NCBI GenBank assembly: GCA_965242775.1 | Contig: CBDETI010000005.1 | Location: 124,001 to 188,000, forward strand | Source of the DNA: JAWPMT01 sp965242775 | GTDB lineage: Bacteria > Bacteroidota > Bacteroidia > Cytophagales > Cyclobacteriaceae | Direction: 5' to 3' | DNA: 64,000 nt | Part shown: positions 26,413 through 34,574 of the stretch, piece by piece | Position numbering within the stretch: the stretch's first letter is position 1 | Layout of the letters: the number at the start of each line of letters is the position of its first letter | Position numbers and translations under genes: made by a program | The notes under the pieces: generated by a model | The model's input: the letters and a program-made list of their open reading frames with translations, nothing else | Database searches by the model: none | What the model was told of the DNA's origin: nothing

Positions 26413-28066
26413 TCCGGCGCATAAGGAATTGTATGTCCTGATGGCTTGGTAGCGGCGGCTCATCAGTGATCAAGTGGCCGTCCGCACCATAAAAGCAGTA
26501 GATCGGTAAAATGTCTGCGAATAAGGTTTCTATAATATCGGATTGATACTCAAAGTCTATGCGTTCGTGAATAATATGAGCTTGATTCAGTTGATACAAC
26601 TCCCGATTGCGCTGCCAGGAGTACTCTGGATCCATTGAAACCATTACGAGCTGCATTTTCCCTCTTTTTAGTTTACGTGACATAAAACGGTGTGGAGTCA
26701 CGTCGAAAAAATTCGGTGGAGAGTCTACGGACCAAATGATAAAATAGGTAGGTGTTTCCTCATATTTTTTTACCAATCTTCGGAACTGTGGTGATTCCAT
26801 AATTGATTTTCCCCCTTCTTCCACTGTTTTGAACAGTTTGAATTGTTTTTGCAGGTCTAGCTTACGCGAAAGGTCTTTAATAATTTGAGCCTCAAGTTTG
26901 GTTGGTGCCAGCGTATTGTATCTTACCCAAAATGTGGAGTCAAACTCCACCGCCAGTAGGTCCTGAGCCGTAGGCTCACGGCCACTTTTGATTCGGCTGT
27001 TGTTAGTGAGGATGTTAGTCACTTGCAATTCGATATGGGAATTGTGAACGACAGAATCCAAGACATTTTTTAGGGTGTCGAAGGACAGGTGGAGAGCATT
27101 TACGTCTACGTTTATTCTGTCCAGGTAATATTTTTCATCAAATGAGCGATAAAGGGCAATTCTTCCTGCTTGTATTCCTGTGCTGTCGTAGGTCGAGGTT
27201 TGACTGTTGTGCTCATATACCTCCGTTTTTATGAAGGCCAGATCATCTGATTTGATGTATAGCTTACCGTGGAAGGACCTCTGTTTTGTTGGTACTGAGG
27301 CCTTAAATTGTATTTCATAGACTTCATCACCTCCAATCGATGTGGTATCGATCATGGTGAATTTAGCACCGGGATGTTGAAAAGGATGATTGTAGTTGTA
27401 AGCTGTGAAATCTCCAATTAACAGGTAGTTTAACGAAATGGGAGGGTGCGATAACCGTGCGTTTTCGGTGAAATCGAAGCTTCGACGTAACTGCTTAACA
27501 TCAAACCCCAGATTATCCTGGGGTAATAGCACCTCGTAAGGAGATCTGCCGTCTTTGGCTAAGGTAATGGCCGCTTCTATAAGCCTAACGTAGTTACCGT
27601 TTTCTGAACAGTAATGCCTGTAAAAGGTCGGAAACCTTTTCGGGTCATTGGAATAATTCTTCTTAATTCTGCGTATTGCCTTTCGCACGATCCGCTCGGC
27701 CGGGTCTCTCTTAGTTGTGCGGTCTGTATTTGCCCGGATAGTGACGGTGCCGAGTTGGGTGGTTTGTGGGGTGAGGCGGAATTTGTCGATTGTTTGCAGG
27801 TCCGCAGGTTCGACAATTCTCGACTTATAGCCAATACATGATATAACAATGGGAATGTCGTTTTTGGCGTTTAGTTTGAGCTCAAAATCTCCATCGAGAT
27901 TGGATGTGGTGCCGATAGCCTTGCCTTGAAGCTTGATATGTGCAAAAGCGATAGGCTCATCAGAAATAGCGTCTACGACTTTTGCCCGGAGTGTGAACGT
28001 TAAGGTTTGGCAACTACCTAATTCGTAGATGATGATGAAAAGAAGCAAAAAGACGTTCCTTAGCAC
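26402..28066 (-). CDS. CarboxypepD_reg / DUF5686-like protein with degenerate thioredoxin-like C-terminus
   Basis: GTG start; 554 residues. A signal peptide (residues 1-19) is followed by a CarboxypepD_reg domain (about 24-110; DEPIAFAHIKLQGKAIGTTSNLDGDF) and a middle region resembling the N-terminal part of DUF5686 proteins (AERIVRKAIRRIKKNYSND, FPTFYRHYCSENG). The outer-membrane barrel usual for DUF5686 is missing. Instead the last 115 residues look like a thioredoxin/TlpA fold: TYFIIWSVDSPPNFF at the active-site position without Cys pair, QLVMVSMDPEYSWQ, and ILPIYCFYGADGHLI with the cis-Pro. The last assignment is by eye. Location is periplasm or outer membrane. Confidence 0.75.
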   Translation of the reverse strand: MLRNVFLLLFIIIYELGSCQTLTFTLRAKVVDAISDEPIAFAHIKLQGKAIGTTSNLDGDFELKLNAKNDIPIVISCIGYKSRIVEPADLQTIDKFRLTPQTTQLGTVTIRANTDRTTKRDPAERIVRKAIRRIKKNYSNDPKRFPTFYRHYCSENGNYVRLIEAAITLAKDGRSPYEVLLPQDNLGFDVKQLRRSFDFTENARLSHPPISLNYLLIGDFTAYNYNHPFQHPGAKFTMIDTTSIGGDEVYEIQFKASVPTKQRSFHGKLYIKSDDLAFIKTEVYEHNSQTSTYDSTGIQAGRIALYRSFDEKYYLDRINVDVNALHLSFDTLKNVLDSVVHNSHIELQVTNILTNNSRIKSGREPTAQDLLAVEFDSTFWVRYNTLAPTKLEAQIIKDLSRKLDLQKQFKLFKTVEEGGKSIMESPQFRRLVKKYEETPTYFIIWSVDSPPNFFDVTPHRFMSRKLKRGKMQLVMVSMDPEYSWQRNRELYQLNQAHIIHERIDFEYQSDIIETLFADILPIYCFYGADGHLITDEPPLPSHQDIQFLMRRISR

Positions 28067-28174
28067 GAGTTGACAAGCCAGGGGTAAGAGGTATTAAGTA
28101 CAAATACGAAGGTAGCCGCGGGGCGACACTGTTGATAGGCCGGAAGGCCTTTTTTTCAAAAAGTAACACTGTGA

Positions 28175-28651
28175 TCAACGGCTGCTAATAGGCCGGTAAA
28201 ACATGATTTTCCCTTTTTTTACTCTCGACAGTTTAAAAGTGCTGACACCCACCTTTCGACCCCATTTTGAGGTGTTTTGATGAGCTATGCGGTAATCACC
28301 GATACCATTTACTTCATAGACTATGGCGGTATGATGTTTCATCTCTTCTCGAAAGGTGGTGTATTGTTTTTTCCACTCCAACTTGACGTTCTCAAACTGG
28401 ATCAGATCTCCCGGAAGAATGGCCTCCACATCAGGATTTACAAGTCGACCATAGACGTTGAGGTTCTTTTTGGAAGACCGGTCAAAATAAGCTCCTGAAT
28501 AGGTCAAAGCTCCAACGGCCAAATCCCAGCATTCCCCACGGTCCACCCGTTTACCCATTACACCGTCTAGGTACTCAACGATTTTTGTATTCAACGTTGG
28601 TTGCTGATGAACTGAAAACAGAAGAAGAATCGAAGAGACCCAGATAAGCAC
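28175..28651 (-). CDS. Probable NlpC/P60- or CHAP-like cysteine hydrolase
   Basis: GTG at 28651 starts a 158-residue protein with a hydrophobic N-terminus (signal peptide or anchor). The layout fits a papain-like cell-wall hydrolase: Cys41 in RGECWDLAVGAL at the head of a helix, LPGDLIQFENV near 80 as the first strand, His106/His107 in KHHTAIVYEV, and HQN at 124-126 as a possible polar third residue. Substrate would be a peptidoglycan peptide or another amide. The match is by motif spacing only; a non-enzymatic relative is possible. It is divergent from the YCII gene. Confidence 0.55.
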   Translation of the reverse strand: MLIWVSSILLLFSVHQQPTLNTKIVEYLDGVMGKRVDRGECWDLAVGALTYSGAYFDRSSKKNLNVYGRLVNPDVEAILPGDLIQFENVKLEWKKQYTTFREEMKHHTAIVYEVNGIGDYRIAHQNTSKWGRKVGVSTFKLSRVKKGKIMFYRPISSR

Positions 28652-28749
28652 ATATCAAAGGTAGTTCATAAAAAAAATGACAACATGCTTGTCCCAATAC
28701 GGATGCTTTGGTCGTCAAAGTAGAAATATTAAAAACAAACCTTACAATT

Positions 28750-29079
28750 ATGGCAAAATTTATGATGTTGATTCGAAATGTCGGTGATCCCATGGTGGGC
28801 TTAAGCGAAGCGGAAAGAGGAGCAGTTATGGAATCCTGGGGTGCTTATATGGGCGGTCTTGGAGAAAAACTTGTTGATGGACTTCCTTTTGGTGACGGTA
28901 AGATTGTGAAAGCTGATGGTGTCACCAATGGCAGACACGAGCAGGACAATATTAATGTGGGTGGTTACCTCATTGTCAATGCCAGTTCGCTGGACGAGGC
29001 CGTTGAATTGTCTAAGGCCTGTCCCGCTTTGGAGAACCCCACTACTACCATGGAAATCAGGGAGTGCCTCAATATGTAA
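28750..29079 (+). CDS. YCII-related domain protein
   Basis: ATG 28750 opens 109 codons (MAKFMMLIRNVGDPMVGLSE). The sequence follows the YCII/DGPF pattern: an N-terminal strand, a helix with MESWGAYMGGLGEKLVDGLPF, and the segment VGGYLIVNASSLDEAVELSKACP, which includes the conserved His/Asp-type pocket region. This ferredoxin-like fold is found in small proteins of uncertain role and as a fusion to ECF sigma factors. It is probably cytosolic. It is followed by a 99-base gap and the S41 peptidase gene. Confidence 0.85.
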   Translation: MAKFMMLIRNVGDPMVGLSEAERGAVMESWGAYMGGLGEKLVDGLPFGDGKIVKADGVTNGRHEQDNINVGGYLIVNASSLDEAVELSKACPALENPTTTMEIRECLNM

Positions 29080-29178
29080 ACTAACAGGTATATTCCACGA
29101 AAGACGTTGTTAGTGTGCGATGCGCAAGTTTCCGTCCTGTAGGCTGAACTTTCCTTAAAGTGTTCGTTTACCTATTTT

Positions 29179-30528
29179 GTGTATCGCATACTTTTCATTA
29201 TTTCACTTTTTCTCTCTTATTCTACTTCAAGGGGGCAGGAACTCACTGACGATGAGGCAAGGAAGGACCTTGATTTCCTCGAGGAGCAACTGCTCAAATT
29301 TCATCCGGGCATAGACAGGTATACTTCCCCGGACACACTCAGCAGGCATTTCGATCTAGCCAGGGAAAATGTGGGTAATACCTCATTGTTGACACTATTT
29401 GGATCGGTTACGTCTCTGATTAGTGATGTGAAATGCGGACATACCAGGACGCAAATACCTGAGAGACTCATGAGGACCCTGCGTGAGGAAAGCGTTTTTC
29501 TGCCGCTTCGAGTTCACTTTGTTGGCAATCGGGTATTTGTTGCAGATGCGAGTTTAGCATCGGAAAAAATTACTACCGGCGCTGAGATTTTAAGTATTAA
29601 CAATCAGCCAGTGCAAGAGATCGTCTCGGAAATCTTCGGCCACCTCAGTGGTGACGGCTTCATTGAAAGCGGTAAACGGTTGCAATGTCAGCGGTACTTT
29701 CATGTATACTACAACTTGTTTGTCGACCCTGTATCTGAAGATTTTGATATTGTCACGGTTTTTGATTCACACCAGGGCCGTGAGGTTAAACTGAAGGGCA
29801 GGTCGCTTGAGGAAGTGGAGAGGCTTCCACCGATGTATCAACCGGATACACAGCTCCTGCTCCGTCACAGAGAAAATTACAGCTACATGAAAATTGGAGC
29901 CTTTTATAATGTTCCAAACTATGAATCATTTTTATCGCAAAGTTTTGGTGAACTGCGGGAAAGAGAAGTTGAAAACCTGGTGTTGGACCTGAGACAAAAT
30001 GGAGGGGGTACAGACAATTACGGAGCACTTTTGGTTTCATATTTTGCCCGTGAGGAGTTCGGGTATTTTCATGAAATTGAAGTCACGCCGAGTTACAAAG
30101 GCTATGGTAGGGTGGTAGTAGAAGATGAAAAATACCTTATGATGAGTCACCAGGGGTTAGGTATCTGGAAGCCGCAGCAAAACCGTTTTCGTGGTAAAAC
30201 CTACTTGCTGGTCGATGGAGGTTGTTTTTCTACTTGCGCCGATGTGGCTACGCTTTTAGACTTTCATGAGCTGGCTGTTCTGATTGGTGAGGAAACCGGG
30301 GGTGGTTATGATGGCAATACAAGTGGTTATTCGGAAAGAATTGTTTTACCTCATTCCAAAATCAGTGTGAACCTTCCCATGTGGAAGTACACCACGGCCA
30401 ATTTAGGTCATCGGTATTTCGGCAAAGGGGCATTACCAGCTTACCGAATTTTACCGACGGTAGAAGATAAAGAACAGGGCCAGGACCCGGCTTTAGAAAA
30501 AGCTAAGATGCTAATGTCTGAAAACTGA
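29179..30528 (+). CDS. S41-family (C-terminal processing-like) peptidase
   Basis: GTG start; 449 residues with a signal peptide ending near SRGQ. The N-terminal helical domain (ELTDDEARKDLDFLEEQLLKFHPG) and the catalytic S41 core (NLVLDLRQNGGGTDNYGA near residue 275; LLVDGGCFSTCADVATLLDF near 350; IGEETGGGYDGNTSG near 375) fit tail-specific-like peptidases. The nucleophile is expected at Ser in CFSTCADVA. No clear PDZ domain is seen. It should act in the periplasm or outside the cell on unknown substrates. Confidence 0.88.
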   Translation: MYRILFIISLFLSYSTSRGQELTDDEARKDLDFLEEQLLKFHPGIDRYTSPDTLSRHFDLARENVGNTSLLTLFGSVTSLISDVKCGHTRTQIPERLMRTLREESVFLPLRVHFVGNRVFVADASLASEKITTGAEILSINNQPVQEIVSEIFGHLSGDGFIESGKRLQCQRYFHVYYNLFVDPVSEDFDIVTVFDSHQGREVKLKGRSLEEVERLPPMYQPDTQLLLRHRENYSYMKIGAFYNVPNYESFLSQSFGELREREVENLVLDLRQNGGGTDNYGALLVSYFAREEFGYFHEIEVTPSYKGYGRVVVEDEKYLMMSHQGLGIWKPQQNRFRGKTYLLVDGGCFSTCADVATLLDFHELAVLIGEETGGGYDGNTSGYSERIVLPHSKISVNLPMWKYTTANLGHRYFGKGALPAYRILPTVEDKEQGQDPALEKAKMLMSEN

Positions 30529-30532
30529 GCAG

Positions 30533-31102
30533 TTATTGCTCAAGTGCTGGCTGCAGTCTTATTTGTCCGGACATGCAAAGTTTGACTTCCTCCACGGAGA
30601 GATAATATTTCCGAATTATTTCCTTGTACCTTTCCTTCAGCAAGTCGTGTTCCAGGATAAAGCGTTTCGTAGCGATGATCTCCTCATGAAAGCCATTGGC
30701 GATTGCGATGTGGTCTGCCGTATGTTCGGACTGCTTTTTGAACTTTGGCCAGTACAGGTACTTCAATCCGTATGCGACCATTTCTAGGTTAGAATAGGGT
30801 AGGTAGTCTACCACATGTCCAAGCTCATGCGCGAACCACCCTGCCAATACATCATCGGGAAGATCCGCAACCTTCAGATTTTGACTATCCTTTAGGTAAA
30901 CCGCCAGCTTTACCTGGTAACGCTTTCCAGGGCTGAAAACATTGCTCAGGTCGATGATTGGCTGAGCCTGCATGGTGGAAGATTTGACAGGTCGTTGCTT
31001 TAATACTACTTCAAAAGGATGTAAAACCTGAAACTGACTCAACACCTCTGTAAAACTCCGTTTTACGCGCTCGTCATCTACCTGACTGAAGGCAACTCTC
31101 AT
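30533..31102 (-). CDS. Zinc metallopeptidase-like protein (HELGH)
   Basis: The 189-residue protein has HELGH in LAGWFAHELGHVVDYLPYS near residue 91 and a downstream helix SEHTADHIAIANG near 122 whose Glu could be the third zinc ligand, the gluzincin pattern. There is no signal peptide, so it is probably cytosolic. Whether it cleaves peptides is unknown. It is convergent with the S41 peptidase gene, ending 5 bases from its stop, and is followed upstream by about 165 bases with no gene. Confidence 0.7.
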   Translation of the reverse strand: MRVAFSQVDDERVKRSFTEVLSQFQVLHPFEVVLKQRPVKSSTMQAQPIIDLSNVFSPGKRYQVKLAVYLKDSQNLKVADLPDDVLAGWFAHELGHVVDYLPYSNLEMVAYGLKYLYWPKFKKQSEHTADHIAIANGFHEEIIATKRFILEHDLLKERYKEIIRKYYLSVEEVKLCMSGQIRLQPALEQ

Positions 31103-31267
31103 GAGAATTCAATTCGATGGGACTGCAATATTAACTGAATGTTAAGCGTCATGTTGCATTATAGTGTGAAAATTTTTAATTATTCCGATAAATGGTAGTC
31201 GGAAATTGGCTTTAACTTACTTTGAGTAGCCCTACGGCGATTATAAGAATAGAAAAATGATGTGTCT

Positions 31268-34200
31268 CTACCCGTTCGGCAACGTGACGGTAATAGTAGT
31301 TCCAAGGCCTTCTTGAGAGTCTACTATTATTTCTCCACCGTGCTCCTGAACGATGTTAAATGCTATAGTCATGCCGAGGCCAGTTCCTTTTCCTACCTCT
31401 TTGGTGGTGAAAAATGGATCAAACACTTTATTGATGAGTGCTTTCGGGATACCCGCGCCATTATCAATTACCTGGACTTGACTGTGATTGTCTTTGCGAA
31501 TTATTTCCACAGTTATCTTGCCCCCTTCTTGTGGTACAGCATGAATCGCGTTGGTCAGCAAATTGGTAAACACCTGGTAAAGTTTGTTTTCAATACCCTT
31601 GACCTGAACTGTTTCGCTCGGAAATTTTTTTACAATCTCAATACGACCCTTAATTTCATGTGCCAGGATCGTTAAAGAGTTTTCAATGATGTCAGGAATA
31701 TTGCATGCCACCAATTCATCTTGGTCAGTGCGACTAAAAGAATTGAGGCTGGAGACTATTTTCTTAATTCGTGTAGTCCCCATGCTCAGATCATCAAGAA
31801 TAGTCTTTAACTCTGTTTTGGTTAATCCGTTTCCTACACCAGCGTTTTCACCATTAAGTAAGACATTGTTGAGTAAGTGTGAGCTGCCTAATATAAAATT
31901 GAGGGGATTGTTGATCTCATGGGCAACCCCCGCCGCTAACACGCCAAGCGAGGCCATTTTTTCAGATTGAATCGCTTGCTGCTGTGCAGCGGAGAGTTGC
32001 GAAAGTGCCTCACTCAGCTCCTCTTTCTGCTCTTCCAGTGCCTTGGTACGCGCAGAGACCATTTGCTCTAACCGGCGGTTTTGTGCACGAAGGGTCTGGA
32101 GTCTCAACCGGTTGATGATAACTCCCAACGCTACCAGTGCCAGTATGCCCAATACTTTAGCAGAAAGCGTTTGCCACCAGGCTGCCTCGATAACGATCGT
32201 TGTTACGCTAGGGGAGTTTTCAAACACTCCGTTGCTGCCTGTCTGCAATTCAAATCGATAATTCCCTGGAGCCAGATTTGTGTACTGGGCGTTTCGCTCA
32301 TCATTAGCCAAGACCCAATCCACTTCGAAGGGTTCGAGTTTGTACCGGAATTGCATCTTTTCAATCTGCTCAAAGTTGATGCCTGTAAAATCTATGTTGA
32401 TCCGACTTGTGCGAGGAGGTATCTGAACAGTACCCTCGCCGGAAATTTTCACACCGTCGGCGTAAACGGCCTCTATGATAGTTTTTGATACGCCTAAACT
32501 TTGACCGGCCAGTTGAGGGTCGATGTTTACGGCGCCACCAAGTGTGGGAATCCAAAATCTTCCCCTGTCATCTCTGAAGGACCTAACCGCTCCAAGGCAA
32601 TGACTATTTTTCACACCCTCAGTACGGTCATATTGCTCCACAGCCACCCTAGTACCTCCCTGATCGGCCGCAGCCTCTAGCTCCGCTAATTTAATTTTTA
32701 GAATTGCCGACTTACCGGGTAACCATAAGTTTCCCTGATCATCGGCTAAGATGTCGTAAACGATATTAAAAGGTAGTCCATTCTCTGTGCTGAAGGTTAC
32801 AGTTCTATTTTCACTGTACGCTATAAGGCCGTCGTTGGAAGAAATCCACAGGTATTTGGTCGTGGGGAAGGTGGTGAAAGAGAAGTTGGAAGGCAGTCCA
32901 TCGTCAACTGTTATAGACTTCACCACACGGTCCTGTTGCATAAAGTTGATCCCGTTGAATGTTCCCACGATCAATTCATCTTTGTGATTTTCAGTTATGG
33001 ACATGATGTAGTTAGAGGTAAGGCCCATTTCCTTATTGATCACCTTCCAATTTAAGTCACGGTCAAATTTGATGAGTCCAGCATTTTTGGAACCAACCCA
33101 GATGTTCCCTTCTTTGTCTTCATAGGCCATCCGGATGTAATTGTCCGGAAAACCGTTTTCCACGGTGAATTTTTTGAAGTTGTTGCCATCGATTAGGTAA
33201 AGTCCAGCGTAAGTACTTGCCCAGAGCCTGTCATCACTGTCGGTGAATAGATGTTTTAGTCTAGCGTTGGGTAGTGGATATGGTATGGCGTACTCCGAGA
33301 CTTCACTCTCACGGAGGACATTCAGTTTACCATTCTCATTGCCTAGAATAATGCCACCATCCCGAAGTTGAGTAATGCCTGTGATAATGTTCGAAAAAAG
33401 CCCCGTCGACTTGGAATAGCTGGCAATGGATCCGTCGCTGATGTAAAATATGCCGTTCCTGTAGGTACCACCCCAGAGATTTTGCTGGTCATCGAAAATC
33501 ATTCCCCGTACGATGTTGTTGGGTAACCCAACTTCCTCTGTAAGCGAGTGGAGGCTTGCTGTTTCAAAATTGTAGCGATGGAGGCCATTCATGGTGCCGA
33601 GCCACAAAATGTCTTGCCTTTGGCTAAGTAGGGATATGATAGGAATGTGCGCCAAAATGGGTAGCTTGGTTAGCCTTTCTCCGCTTAGTTGAAACAGCCC
33701 TTGGCCCGATCCAACCAGGACAGAGCCATTCTCTTTTGACAATAACACGTTGATACCGCTCAGCTCTTTGGTGTGGAGTATGGGCCGCAGTTTATCGTCT
33801 TCGAAGACCAGTAATTGAGAGTCATCCGTACCAAAGTAGATTTTCCCGTTGGGCGCTTCCTCAATTGTTAAAACAGTGCTATTGGGAATGCCAAAATCCG
33901 CCGTAAGCTCGCGTAAAACATTTTTGGAGTATAGAAAAATGCGGTTATTCTTAGTGCTGAACCAAATTTCATCCAAGCTTGTCACTAACATGGCCTCGAC
34001 GGCTTCGTCCTTCATGGTCAAAAGAGGCTCGGGAACGTGGATTGAATCGTGATCCCAGACGGCCAGTCCATGGAGCGTGCCTATCCAGACTCTGTTTTTG
34101 CTATCCGCACTAAGTCTGAGAACATTTGACGATGGAATCTGACTATTTTGATTGTTGAAGATCGTAAAGTCACGACCATCAAACCGGTGCAATCCATTGT

Positions 34201-34453
34201 AGGTGGCAATCCAGATGTATCCGTTGCTCGACTGGAGTATGTCATTTGTAGATTCGGAGTTAAGTCCATCTTCCGTATTCCAGTGCCGGAGTATGTACTG
34301 ACTTGGGGATTTCCTTGGGTTCAACCCCCTGTCACTTGGGCCTTGTGCCTGAAGGAAGCTGGGAAAAGCTAACAATTGGTATAGCAATAGCACGAGGCCA
34401 AAGCCACGTACACCATCGGTGCCGCTGTACCAGGTTAAACTTTTACTTCGCAT
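31268..34453 (-). CDS. Two-component propeller sensor histidine kinase
   Basis: The 1061-residue protein has a signal peptide (to about residue 37), two seven-bladed propellers built from Reg_prop repeats (for example NGYIWIATYNGLHRFDG, NRVWIGTLHGLAVWD, GNIWVGSKNAGLIKFD), a Y_Y_Y domain near 690-755 (YTNLAPGNYRFELQ), one membrane helix near 770, a coiled coil, a HisKA domain with LGVLAAGVAHEINNPLNF near 845, and HATPase_c ending GTGLGMTIAFNIVQEHGG and TVTLPNG. There is no receiver or HTH domain, so it is not a hybrid one-component-like HTCS. Such kinases commonly sense sugars or other periplasmic ligands. The partner regulator is not adjacent. Confidence 0.93.
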   Translation of the reverse strand: MRSKSLTWYSGTDGVRGFGLVLLLYQLLAFPSFLQAQGPSDRGLNPRKSPSQYILRHWNTEDGLNSESTNDILQSSNGYIWIATYNGLHRFDGRDFTIFNNQNSQIPSSNVLRLSADSKNRVWIGTLHGLAVWDHDSIHVPEPLLTMKDEAVEAMLVTSLDEIWFSTKNNRIFLYSKNVLRELTADFGIPNSTVLTIEEAPNGKIYFGTDDSQLLVFEDDKLRPILHTKELSGINVLLSKENGSVLVGSGQGLFQLSGERLTKLPILAHIPIISLLSQRQDILWLGTMNGLHRYNFETASLHSLTEEVGLPNNIVRGMIFDDQQNLWGGTYRNGIFYISDGSIASYSKSTGLFSNIITGITQLRDGGIILGNENGKLNVLRESEVSEYAIPYPLPNARLKHLFTDSDDRLWASTYAGLYLIDGNNFKKFTVENGFPDNYIRMAYEDKEGNIWVGSKNAGLIKFDRDLNWKVINKEMGLTSNYIMSITENHKDELIVGTFNGINFMQQDRVVKSITVDDGLPSNFSFTTFPTTKYLWISSNDGLIAYSENRTVTFSTENGLPFNIVYDILADDQGNLWLPGKSAILKIKLAELEAAADQGGTRVAVEQYDRTEGVKNSHCLGAVRSFRDDRGRFWIPTLGGAVNIDPQLAGQSLGVSKTIIEAVYADGVKISGEGTVQIPPRTSRINIDFTGINFEQIEKMQFRYKLEPFEVDWVLANDERNAQYTNLAPGNYRFELQTGSNGVFENSPSVTTIVIEAAWWQTLSAKVLGILALVALGVIINRLRLQTLRAQNRRLEQMVSARTKALEEQKEELSEALSQLSAAQQQAIQSEKMASLGVLAAGVAHEINNPLNFILGSSHLLNNVLLNGENAGVGNGLTKTELKTILDDLSMGTTRIKKIVSSLNSFSRTDQDELVACNIPDIIENSLTILAHEIKGRIEIVKKFPSETVQVKGIENKLYQVFTNLLTNAIHAVPQEGGKITVEIIRKDNHSQVQVIDNGAGIPKALINKVFDPFFTTKEVGKGTGLGMTIAFNIVQEHGGEIIVDSQEGLGTTITVTLPNG

Positions 34454-34574
34454 GTCTATAGTTGGCTGAGTCTAAGAAGCGGATGATTCGAATTTAGACA
34501 AACAACTGAACATTTGTAGCCTGGTAAAACGCTAATTCGACATATGGGAAGCTATTTTTCTTAAAAGCGGCCTT

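Noticed and set aside
28137..28157. Hairpin AGGCC-GGAA-GGCCT followed by seven T, plus orientation
   Set aside because: It looks like a terminator but no plus-strand gene ends nearby; both flanking genes are on the minus strand, where it would not have a T-run.
34555..34574. AT-rich hairpin downstream of the DPP4 gene
   Set aside because: The stem is weak and is not followed by a T-run in the direction of transcription.
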